Assembly: GCA_025594325.1 (NCBI GenBank)
Contig: JANHCV010000016.1
Coordinates: 62,001 to 126,000, forward strand
Direction of reading: 5' to 3'
DNA from: Blastocladiella emersonii ATCC 22665
Lineage: Eukaryota > Blastocladiomycota > Blastocladiomycetes > Blastocladiales > Blastocladiaceae
Length of the DNA stretch: 64,000 nt
Below, in pieces: positions 32,501 through 40,926 of the stretch (positions are counted from its first letter, which is position 1; each line of letters opens with the position of its first letter). A model generated the notes under the pieces. That model was not told where the DNA came from. It did not search any database and was given only the letters and a program-made list of their open reading frames with translations. A program made the translations under genes and the position numbers.

Positions 32501-33082
32501 CCCGGCGCACCCGACCCCGTGAAGTCGTCGTCGTAGAAGGAGCGCGCGACGGGCGCGTGGACGCGGTCGTAGACGTCGGAGGAGAGGGAGATGCTACGGC
32601 AATAGGGAGTGGCGGGGTGAGTACGCGCAACGCGGAAACGCATGGCGCACGACAACGACGTACAACTCGACGGCGGTGATCTGGCGGACGGGAGTGCCGT
32701 CAATGTCGGCAACGACATCGGCCGCGGTCACGACACCCACAAACGCGTCGTCGCCGACGATGAGGACGCCGAGGAGGCCGAGGACTGGGATGGGCGGGCG
32801 AGAGGTGTAGGTGAGGAGCTCAATGGACTGTGCGGGCTGGACGCGGGCGTTGAGGGTGACCTTGGCAGCGGTCTGCTCGACGGTGCGGAGGAGGAGGGCG
32901 ACGTCGGGTCCCGACTCGGAGCTGTTGCTGTTGTTGGCGACGAGGACGACCTCTCGCGGCGAGTTCTTGACGAGCAGCGAGAAGGGGGCGGCTGTAGCGG
33001 GCACTGGCGGCGGCAAGCGCGTCCCGCTCCCGCTGCCGTTGGCCGCGAAGGGCGGAGCCTGCTGTTGCTGGGAGTAGTTCAT
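29552..33082 (-). CDS. Synaptojanin-like SAC1 / inositol polyphosphate 5-phosphatase
   Basis: Six exons: 33082-32664, 32593-32245, 32180-32156 (25-bp microexon), 32061-31488, 31429-30861, 30798-29552; 1,060 residues, phases consistent. The SAC domain includes AGTRYNTRGIDDAGAVANYV and the CX5R(T) phosphatase loop NCVDCLDRTN, formed across a splice. The 5-phosphatase domain has TYNVNGR, IFAIGFQEIVEL, NKGGISVSL, WFGDFNYRVD, PAWCDRILF and SDHKPV, all catalytic and metal-binding boxes. The tail contains an NPF (EH-domain ligand) at SRNPFRVLM. The homologues (yeast Inp51-53, animal synaptojanin) dephosphorylate PI4P and PI(4,5)P2 during endocytic vesicle uncoating. Exon 1 straddles the outer boundary of the left inverted-repeat arm (32951). 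Confidence 0.94.
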
Positions 33083-33386
33083 GGAAGTCGCGTCGTTGAT
33101 GTGACAGTGGTTGGGTTGCGCCGAGTCAGTTGGTCTCAATCACGAGAATGCTTCATGTGCGCGGGGGCCAATTTGCGAGAGGGAGGGAGAGAGCAGGGGA
33201 GGAGAGGAGGGATCAGGGCGGGGAGGCTGCCCCGGCCGCCCGCGCGTCGCTCGTGTCGCTCGTGTCGCTCGCTCGCCGCCGCCCACCGCACGCGTGCAGC
33301 GAGGCGGGCGCTGAAGATGAAGCGCGAGGGTGAGGCTTGAACGTACATAATGTCGCGCGGCGGACTGAAGATATGAGCAACAACAT

Positions 33387-33458
33387 GGGGGTGTAGCTCA
33401 GTGGTAGAGCGCTCGCTTCGCATGCGAGAGGCCCCGAGTTCGATCCTCGGCTCCTCCA
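33387..33458 (+). tRNA. tRNA-Ala (CGC), left copy
   Basis: 72 nt. A box TAGCTCAGTGGTAGAGC, anticodon stem CTCGC/GCGAG with loop TTCGCAT giving anticodon CGC (reads GCG, Ala), T arm CCGAG-TTCGATC-CTCGG, discriminator A, no encoded CCA, then a T5 Pol III terminator. The acceptor stem has one T-T mismatch and one G-T pair, but the sequence otherwise matches eukaryotic tRNA-Ala closely. It stands divergently between the synaptojanin and SQ-repeat genes. Confidence 0.95.
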
Positions 33459-33917
33459 TTTTTCTCCCCTGCCCTTGCTTTTGCCCTCCGCTGGTTTGGT
33501 CGCAGGGGTTGGTTGATTGCTGCCGACGCGCCTGCGAGAGCCCTCTCCGCCACCCGCCGTGATCGTTCGGTCGCTCACTCGACCGTCTGCGGTGCGCCAA
33601 GCCACGAGAGGCGACGCGTCGCGTAGCAGCCGCTCCGTTTTGATCCTCGCTGTGATGCCAGCGGTCCGCTCGCACTCGGCTCCACTTCCCCCTCGTACAG
33701 CTGAGCATCTTACTGAGCTTTCAAGAACATCAACTGAGGGAGGGCGAGGAGAGTCCAGTGAAGAGACTATGAAAAAATGCTATTTTGCGATGAAATATGA
33801 GAGAGGGCAAAGCTAGATCAGGGTCGAGCCGCGCGCGCGAGGGTGCCGTGAGCGACAAATGCTCGCGCGCGCGGGTACAAAATCGAGACTTGAGAGAAAC
33901 TCCGACAACGATGGCGC

Positions 33918-34673
33918 TTAGCAGCAGCCGTTGTTGATGGGCAAGATCGTGACAACGTCGCTGCCGCAGTCGCCGTGGTTGTTGATGGGCATGATGTGGA
34001 AGTCGCCGCCGTTGCCGCAGTCGCCCGAGGGACCCCAGGTCGCCGGGTTGCCGCCGACGAAGCCGTCGGCCGAGTGGTGGCCCTGGAACTGCGTCTGCGA
34101 CTGCGACTGCGACTGGAACGCGTCGCCGTGGCCGGTCGACCACTGGCCCTGCGACTGCGACTGGTGCTGCGCGGCCGAGCCGTGGTCACCGCCCCACTGC
34201 GACTGCGACTGCGACTGCTGCTGAGCGGCGCCGCCGTGGCCGGCACCCCACTGCGACTGCTGCTGCGCCTGCGCCTGCGACTGGTCGACCGAGCAGTGGT
34301 TGCCCCAGCTGCTCCAGTCGTTGCTGCCCTGGAACTGCGACTGCGACTGCGACTGCGACTGCGACTGAGCGCCGTGGCCGCCGTTGCCCCACTGGGCCTG
34401 CGACTGCGACTGCTGCTGAGCGCTCGTGCTGCCGTGGCCGAACTGCATCTGCGACTGCGACTGGGCCTGGTCGACGGAGCAGTGGTTGCCCCAGTTGCCC
34501 TGGAACTGGCTCTGCGACTGCGACTGCGCGGCATCGCCGCCGTGCGACCACTGCGACTGGCTCTGCGACTGCGACTGGGCGCCGTGGCCGCTGCCCCACT
34601 GAGTCTGCGACTGCGACTGCGACTGCGACTGCTGCTGGACGGCGGGGACGTGGATCGGGGCGCAGAAGGTCAT
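33918..34673 (-). CDS. Ser-Gln-repeat low-complexity protein, left copy
   Basis: An intronless 251-residue ORF. About 190 residues are runs of SQSQSQ/QQQSQ interrupted by short W-G-x-G-H-G-containing units (QWGSGHGAQSQ, QWGNGGHGAQSQ) and two NHCSVDQ units. The last ~55 residues are non-repetitive, Gly/Asn-rich and end in HIMPINNHGDCG...PINNGCC with paired Cys. There is no signal peptide or TM helix. Coding is supported by strict in-frame repetition, a TATA box upstream (34765-34770), and a termination codon followed by AT-richer DNA. Composition is prion-like or silk-like; self-assembly and Cys cross-linking are plausible. I know no named family, and the function is unknown. Confidence 0.82.
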   Translation of the reverse strand: MTFCAPIHVPAVQQQSQSQSQSQTQWGSGHGAQSQSQSQSQWSHGGDAAQSQSQSQFQGNWGNHCSVDQAQSQSQMQFGHGSTSAQQQSQSQAQWGNGGHGAQSQSQSQSQSQFQGSNDWSSWGNHCSVDQSQAQAQQQSQWGAGHGGAAQQQSQSQSQWGGDHGSAAQHQSQSQGQWSTGHGDAFQSQSQSQTQFQGHHSADGFVGGNPATWGPSGDCGNGGDFHIMPINNHGDCGSDVVTILPINNGCC

Positions 34674-34764
34674 CTTGGTGTGTTGGTGGGTCGGTGCGAC
34701 GGCTCAAGGTGTGGGTGGTGGGTGATCTTTTTCGACTCGAAGTGGGACCGAGGGGCTGTCCCTC

Positions 34765-34770
34765 TTTATA
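34765..34770 (-). promoter_or_regulatory. TATA box of left SQ-repeat gene
   Basis: TATAAAGAGG on the minus strand, 92 bp before the ATG, preceded by a GCGAGC-repeat tract. Strong TATA elements are rare in this window, suggesting regulated or high expression. Confidence 0.6.
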
Positions 34771-35094
34771 CTCTGGCTCGCTCGCGCTCGCGCTCGCGTT
34801 CTCGCGCTCTCACCGCTCACCAAGACGCGTGCATGCTATTCCGAGAAATACGCAAGAGCAACGGAAAAACCGGCAGGCGCAGCGCTGAACGACGCGTCGC
34901 TATACTTGGCGGCGGCATCCCTGAACCGCCGGCCGCTACGCCGCGACACGTTTCAAAGCGTCTTCGCTGCGTTGCCGTCGCGCTCTCACCGCTCCCCGCA
35001 CTCCTCGCACTTCAGCCGCATATCAACCGTTCGTGGGAGATCGCTCACGCGTTGGGGGTAGGCAGGCAGGTCGGATTGCAGCGGCCGGCGGTTC

Positions 35095-35435
35095 GTACGT
35101 GTGTGCTGTAAGTTTGGGTCACTTGCACTTTGATGCAGCGACTGAGAGCTCATGACGTGAAATACGCAGTAACGGCAGGTGGGCGCGTGAACGGATTGAG
35201 TGGAGGTGGCCGTGGAAACTGTCCCGCGCCGGCTGTCTCGCGGCCTGGGTCGCGTTGCGCCACACCCCACGTGATTCTTCGACGCGTCAACTGGCGATCC
35301 ACGGGCGCTCGGTTGCCACTGAGGGGAACCGAGCAGGGCCGTGTAACAGCGTGCTTGTACTAATCGGAACTCCTTTGGCTTTCTCGTTCAGTCGGCAAGC
35401 AGCGAACCGGTCCACGCTTCATGAGTCCGTCATGC
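35095..35435 (+). repeat. Diverged inner extension of inverted repeat, left
   Basis: Beyond the identical arm, similarity to the reverse complement of ~38425-38761 continues with substitutions and small indels, including a nearly unchanged CACCCCACGTGATT block and ACAGCGTGCTTGTACTAATC. It ends near TCCACGCTTCATGAGT. It lies upstream of the intact P450 and may contain that promoter. Confidence 0.8.
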
Positions 35436-35741
35436 CAGCGTCGGTCTGCTTGGACATGAGACCAACCCACCCGCAAGGATCCTGCTCACAGACGCTGACT
35501 GCTACTTTTTCACATGCGGAGGGTGCGTTGTCTCGAGGAAAGTGCAAAAGCGATGACAGGGGCGATTCTTCCGGTTCTTTGTCAGCGCGCGCGCCCAAAG
35601 GGAGCCCCGATCGCGATCACACGGGGCGGTGGAAACCGTTTGCTCGCGCGCGCGAGGATTTCGAGCTGCGGCGGGTCTTATGCCTTCGACCTCGCGCTCC
35701 GCTTTTTCTCTCCCCGCCCTCCATCACCACGACCGGTTGCA

Positions 35742-37646
35742 ATGAATACAGCAAGCGAATATCTCGCCGTCGTATCCAACGCGGTTGCGCCGCTCAAGGC
35801 GCAGGCGGCCGATCTGCTCGGCCCGCTCGTCAACATCCTCGGCCCGCGCAAGTCGGTGCTCCTGGCCGCGCTGTCGACGGTCGCCGTCCTCTGCGCGCGG
35901 TTCTGGTACCGCAATATCCGCGTACCGCCGAGCCTGCGCCATGTGCCGCGGCTCACCGTGTGGCAGACGATCCGCGTCATGACGTCGGGCGCGGGCTTCC
36001 TCGACTCGGTCGACCAGCAGCTGCGCATCGTGCGCACCGACGCGCTCAAGCGCGGCGTCATCCAGCACGCGAGCGAGACGCCCAAGATCTGGCTGATCTG
36101 GTTGTATGTGTACTTGACGCGTTCTCTGTCTTTGACGCGGCCTCACGTTCGTTCGATCCATCCGTAGCCTCGGCAGCTGGGCCGTCGTGATTGCCAACCC
36201 GGCCGACATCAAGTCGCTGCTGCTCGGTCACGAGGTGTTTGACAAGTTCGAGATGACGCGCATGGGCCTGCAGGCGACCGCCGACTTCATGGGCACGAAC
36301 CTCGCGCTCGCCAATGTACGCGCGCTGGTGCTGCTACTCTCCTCGTGCACCTCACTGACGATCTCTCTCTCATGGCAGACGGCCGGGTGGAAGCGCCAGC
36401 GCAAGGTTGTGAGCCCCATCTTCCGCCGCGGCTGGGCCACGTCGCTGTTCAGCGAGCCGACGCGCATCCTGCTCAGCAAGTTCGACGCGATCGTGGATAC
36501 CAAGGGCGCGACCGTCGACGTGCCCGAGTGGATGATGCGCATCACGCTCGACGCGCTGTGCTCGTCTGCGTTCGGGACCAACATCGACTCGCTCAACCAC
36601 CCCGACTCGCCCATTGTGCGCTCGTACATTGCCGCCATGGAGGGCATGTTCAACCCCAAGTTCACGATCCTCGCGCCCGTCGCGTGGGTCATGCCCGAGT
36701 ACTGGGCCTACAAGCGCGCCGTTGACGAGTTCAACCGCTACGTGTACCAGATGATTGACGCCAAGGCCGACGAGATTGCCAAGCGCGCCGGCAGCATCAG
36801 CAGCAATGCGGGCGACGACAGCGACGAGAACAACGTCAAGGACCTGCTCGAGACCATGATCATCGCGGGCCAGTCGGGCGGCTTCTCGCGCGAGGACCTG
36901 CGCGCCAACACGGTCGCCTTCTTTGTCGCGGTACGCTCGTTCGTCGCTCTCGTTTCACGAGCTGCGAATACTGACGCTGCGCTCGCGAATGTGCACAGGG
37001 TCACGACACGACGGCCAACGCGCTCACGTTCGCGCTGTACCTGCTCGGGATGCACCCCGAGATCCAGCGCAAGGCGCGCGCTGAGGTGCTCGCCGTCATG
37101 GGCGACGTGGAACAGGGCACGCCCGCCGAGGACTTCCCGTACCCGACCAACGACGAGCAGCAACGGATGTCGTACGTGACCTACGTGATCAAGGAGACGA
37201 TGCGGTTGTACCCGAGCGTGGGCAACCTCCCGCCACGCATCTTGACCAGCCCCGCGATCCTATCCGATGGGTCGCGCGTTCCCGCGGGCACCATCGTGAG
37301 TGGCAACACGATCGCGATCCACCGCGACTGCGCGCAGTGGGGCGACGACGCGGACGAGTTCAAGCCCGAGCGGTGGGCCGACCTCGGGGTGGGCGCTGAC
37401 GGCGCGATCCCGATGCACCCGAGTGCGCACGACTTCAAGTGGGTCCCGTTCGGCGGCGGGCAGCGCATCTGCCCTGGCCAGTCGTTTTCGATCATCGAGC
37501 AGCGCGTGGTCCTGTCGATGCTGCTGCTGCGCTACGAGTGGACGGTCGCCGGGAACAAGGCCGCGCTCGCGGGCAGGCCCGGGTCGGTGCCTGGCGTGAT
37601 GCTGCGCGCCAAGGGGATCGAGCTCGCGCTCAAGCGGCGCAACTGA
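35742..37646 (+). CDS. Cytochrome P450 in inverted-repeat spacer
   Basis: Four exons: 35742-36103, 36168-36315, 36379-36930, 36999-37646 (introns 63-68 bp, phases 2, 0, 0); 569 residues. An N-terminal anchor (KSVLLAALSTVAVLCARFWY) and IRVPPSLRHVP hinge lead into WKRQRKVVSP (C-helix). The I-helix motif AGHDTTANAL is completed across the last splice. Then come KETMRLYP (ExxR), FKPERW and the haem loop FGGGQRICPGQ. All catalytic elements are present, so it should be an active haem monooxygenase of the ER; substrate unknown. A paralogue sharing the GPRKSVLLAAL anchor and intron-1 position starts 245 bp downstream but is truncated. Confidence 0.93.
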
Positions 37647-37891
37647 TTTGTGCGTTCGCTCGTAGTAACGGCGCAGATATATATACGCATAGTTCATCCC
37701 TTGTTTGGCATACACAGTGGCAGCACTCCTGGTTGGAGTAGCTCCGCCGTCACGGCGGGCTGCTCCTGACGCGTCGATCATCTCCACGTGGCGTCATTCT
37801 CCGCGTGGCGATCCGCCCGAGCTGACCAACGAGCTGAGCAACGCGCGCTCACGGCGCTCTCTCTATCAAGGCTGTCCAGCAAACTACCGCA

Positions 37892-38256
37892 ATGACAAGC
37901 ACCATCAATGTACTCGATGCAATGAGCAAGGCCATCGCGCCTCTTCGCGTCGAAACGCGCCTCGCCCCGCTCGCGCGACTCGTCAAGGCACTCGGCCCGC
38001 GCAAATCGGTGCTCCTCGCTGCCCTCGCGACGGCGGCCATGCTCGCGGCGCGCGTGTGGTGGAAGGTGGTCCGCGTCCCGCCGCACCTCCGCCATCTGCC
38101 GCGCGTGTCCTTCTTGCAGACCGTCCGGCTCCTGCTCTCGGGCGAGGGCTTCCTCACCTCGCGGCCCGCCTTCCTCAAGCTGCTGTGCGAGGACGCGCTC
38201 CGCCGCGGCGCCATCACGTCGCCCGCACAGACTCCGCGCGTCTGGCTCGAGTGGAT
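37892..38256 (+). pseudogene. P450 exon-1 fragment, truncated paralogue
   Basis: 121 codons align with exon 1 of the preceding P450: ALGPRKSVLLAALATAAMLAARVWW, RVPPHLRHLPRV, EDALRRGAIT, TPRVWLEW. The exon ends in the same phase (2) before a GTACGT donor, matching GTATGT in the intact gene. No exon 2 follows: within ~170 bp the sequence enters the diverged repeat extension on the opposite strand. Haem and I-helix regions are absent, so it cannot be an enzyme. The exon itself has no stop or frameshift, consistent with loss by the rearrangement rather than slow decay. Confidence 0.85.
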
Positions 38257-38424
38257 GTACGTGCTCGCAGAATTCCCCTGTCATCGTCTTTGCATGCTCT
38301 GTGAGACAACCCTCGCCGTGTGAAAAAGTAGAAGCCAGCGCCTGGTCTGAGAGCAGGAGCCTCGCTTAGAGGGTTCGACCCATGTCCAAGTAGTCCGACA
38401 CTGGCGCGACAGAAGCATACCACT

Positions 38425-38761
38425 CATGAAGCGTGGACCGATTCGCTGCTCACCTACTAGACGGGAACACCAAAGGGGTTCCGATTAGTACAAGCACGCT
38501 GTTGCTCGACGCCGTTTCGTCTCCTCGTGAGCAAGCGAGGGCCATCGCGGATCGCCAGTTGACGCGCCGAACAATCACGTGGGGTGTGGCGCAACGCGAC
38601 CCAGGCTGCGAGACAGTCGCTGCGAGACAGTTTCCGCATCCACCTCTACCCAATCTGTTCGCGCGCCCATGTGCCTCTACCGAGCGTCCCACGACAAGAC
38701 GACAAGAGGACTTCGTAGCCGCGGCAAAAGCGCACCCGCTCCGAATTTACGACACACGCAG
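38425..38761 (-). repeat. Diverged inner extension of inverted repeat, right
   Basis: Counterpart of 35095-35435 in opposite orientation, with scattered mismatches, abutting the identical arm at 38762. It lies directly after the truncated P450. Confidence 0.8.
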
Positions 38762-39085
38762 GAACCGCCGGCCGCTGCAATCCGACCTGCCTGCCTACCC
38801 CCAACGCGTGAGCGATCTCCCACGAACGGTTGATATGCGGCTGAAGTGCGAGGAGTGCGGGGAGCGGTGAGAGCGCGACGGCAACGCAGCGAAGACGCTT
38901 TGAAACGTGTCGCGGCGTAGCGGCCGGCGGTTCAGGGATGCCGCCGCCAAGTATAGCGACGCGTCGTTCAGCGCTGCGCCTGCCGGTTTTTCCGTTGCTC
39001 TTGCGTATTTCTCGGAATAGCATGCACGCGTCTTGGTGAGCGGTGAGAGCGCGAGAACGCGAGCGCGAGCGCGAGCGAGCCAGAG

Positions 39086-39091
39086 TATAAA
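39086..39091 (+). promoter_or_regulatory. TATA box of right SQ-repeat gene
   Basis: Mirror of 34765-34770; TATAAA 92 bp upstream of ATG 39183. Confidence 0.6.
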
Positions 39092-39182
39092 GAGGGACAG
39101 CCCCTCGGTCCCACTTCGAGTCGAAAAAGATCACCCACCACCCACACCTTGAGCCGTCGCACCGACCCACCAACACACCAAG

Positions 39183-39938
39183 ATGACCTTCTGCGCCCCG
39201 ATCCACGTCCCCGCCGTCCAGCAGCAGTCGCAGTCGCAGTCGCAGTCGCAGACTCAGTGGGGCAGCGGCCACGGCGCCCAGTCGCAGTCGCAGAGCCAGT
39301 CGCAGTGGTCGCACGGCGGCGATGCCGCGCAGTCGCAGTCGCAGAGCCAGTTCCAGGGCAACTGGGGCAACCACTGCTCCGTCGACCAGGCCCAGTCGCA
39401 GTCGCAGATGCAGTTCGGCCACGGCAGCACGAGCGCTCAGCAGCAGTCGCAGTCGCAGGCCCAGTGGGGCAACGGCGGCCACGGCGCTCAGTCGCAGTCG
39501 CAGTCGCAGTCGCAGTCGCAGTTCCAGGGCAGCAACGACTGGAGCAGCTGGGGCAACCACTGCTCGGTCGACCAGTCGCAGGCGCAGGCGCAGCAGCAGT
39601 CGCAGTGGGGTGCCGGCCACGGCGGCGCCGCTCAGCAGCAGTCGCAGTCGCAGTCGCAGTGGGGCGGTGACCACGGCTCGGCCGCGCAGCACCAGTCGCA
39701 GTCGCAGGGCCAGTGGTCGACCGGCCACGGCGACGCGTTCCAGTCGCAGTCGCAGTCGCAGACGCAGTTCCAGGGCCACCACTCGGCCGACGGCTTCGTC
39801 GGCGGCAACCCGGCGACCTGGGGTCCCTCGGGCGACTGCGGCAACGGCGGCGACTTCCACATCATGCCCATCAACAACCACGGCGACTGCGGCAGCGACG
39901 TTGTCACGATCTTGCCCATCAACAACGGCTGCTGCTAA
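39183..39938 (+). CDS. Ser-Gln-repeat low-complexity protein, right copy
   Basis: Identical in translation to the 33918-34673 gene, including promoter, leader and the 3' flank through the tRNA. The two copies are transcribed away from each other with the P450 spacer between their promoters. Both appear intact, so the duplication doubles dosage of this protein. Repeat-rich coding DNA usually drifts in copy number quickly; exact identity therefore points to a very recent duplication or to ongoing gene conversion. Confidence 0.82.
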   Translation: MTFCAPIHVPAVQQQSQSQSQSQTQWGSGHGAQSQSQSQSQWSHGGDAAQSQSQSQFQGNWGNHCSVDQAQSQSQMQFGHGSTSAQQQSQSQAQWGNGGHGAQSQSQSQSQSQFQGSNDWSSWGNHCSVDQSQAQAQQQSQWGAGHGGAAQQQSQSQSQWGGDHGSAAQHQSQSQGQWSTGHGDAFQSQSQSQTQFQGHHSADGFVGGNPATWGPSGDCGNGGDFHIMPINNHGDCGSDVVTILPINNGCC

Positions 39939-40397
39939 GCGCCATCGTTGTCGGAGTTTCTCTCAAGTCTCGATTTTGTACCCGCGCGCGCGAGCATTTG
40001 TCGCTCACGGCACCCTCGCGCGCGCGGCTCGACCCTGATCTAGCTTTGCCCTCTCTCATATTTCATCGCAAAATAGCATTTTTTCATAGTCTCTTCACTG
40101 GACTCTCCTCGCCCTCCCTCAGTTGATGTTCTTGAAAGCTCAGTAAGATGCTCAGCTGTACGAGGGGGAAGTGGAGCCGAGTGCGAGCGGACCGCTGGCA
40201 TCACAGCGAGGATCAAAACGGAGCGGCTGCTACGCGACGCGTCGCCTCTCGTGGCTTGGCGCACCGCAGACGGTCGAGTGAGCGACCGAACGATCACGGC
40301 GGGTGGCGGAGAGGGCTCTCGCAGGCGCGTCGGCAGCAATCAACCAACCCCTGCGACCAAACCAGCGGAGGGCAAAAGCAAGGGCAGGGGAGAAAAA

Positions 40398-40469
40398 TGG
40401 AGGAGCCGAGGATCGAACTCGGGGCCTCTCGCATGCGAAGCGAGCGCTCTACCACTGAGCTACACCCCC
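40398..40469 (-). tRNA. tRNA-Ala (CGC), right copy
   Basis: Exact mirror of 33387-33458, with the same anticodon CGC and the T5 terminator. Functional unless position effects apply. Confidence 0.95.
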
Positions 40470-40773
40470 ATGTTGTTGCTCATATCTTCAGTCCGCCGCG
40501 CGACATTATGTACGTTCAAGCCTCACCCTCGCGCTTCATCTTCAGCGCCCGCCTCGCTGCACGCGTGCGGTGGGCGGCGGCGAGCGAGCGACACGAGCGA
40601 CACGAGCGACGCGCGGGCGGCCGGGGCAGCCTCCCCGCCCTGATCCCTCCTCTCCTCCCCTGCTCTCTCCCTCCCTCTCGCAAATTGGCCCCCGCGCACA
40701 TGAAGCATTCTCGTGATTGAGACCAACTGACTCGGCGCAACCCAACCACTGTCACATCAACGACGCGACTTCC

Positions 40774-40926
40774 ATGAACTACTCCCAGCAACAGCAGGCT
40801 CCGCCCTTCGCGGCCAACGGCAGCGGGAGCGGGACGCGCTTGCCGCCGCCAGTGCCCGCTACAGCCGCCCCCTTCTCGCTGCTCGTCAAGAACTCGCCGC
40901 GAGAGCGTGAGATCAGGGAAGCATGA
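40774..40926 (+). pseudogene. 5' fragment of synaptojanin-like gene in right arm
   Basis: It begins with the same MNYSQQQQAPPF start as the functional gene, runs 44 codons to the arm boundary, then six foreign codons and a stop, overlapping the last codons of LRRCC1 on the opposite strand. The promoter region is duplicated, so antisense transcription into LRRCC1 is possible. Confidence 0.85.

Larger units (their letters stand above)
32951..35094 (+). repeat. Large inverted repeat, left arm (2,144 bp)
   Basis: Reverse complement of 38762-40905. Paired coordinates always sum to 73,856, so there is no length change, and every ORF in one arm has an identical translation in the other. The outer breakpoint is in synaptojanin exon 1 (after codon 44), and the inner one is just beyond a GGCGGTTC word. 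Contents: synaptojanin 5' end and promoter, tRNA-Ala, SQ-repeat gene and its promoter. This arm is probably the donor copy because it contains the intact synaptojanin gene. Confidence 0.95.
38762..40905 (-). repeat. Large inverted repeat, right arm (2,144 bp)
   Basis: Mirror of 32951-35094. At its outer edge the synaptojanin exon-1 copy stops after GAGAG (40905) and unrelated sequence begins, 7 bp before the LRRCC1 stop codon. It is therefore interpreted as the derived copy. Confidence 0.95.

Noticed and set aside
38340..38400. tRNA- or SINE-like sequence with a GGTTCGACCC B-box word
   Set aside because: The flanking bases do not form T-arm or acceptor stems and no A box or terminator is placed correctly.
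33387..40469. CRISPR-like or other array around the repeated tRNAs
   Set aside because: Only two copies, both part of the large inverted duplication; no array structure anywhere in the window.
32951..40905. Inverted repeat as a DNA transposon or terminal-inverted-repeat element
   Set aside because: Arms contain host genes and a gene fragment, no transposase lies between them, and no target-site duplication is evident at the outer edges.
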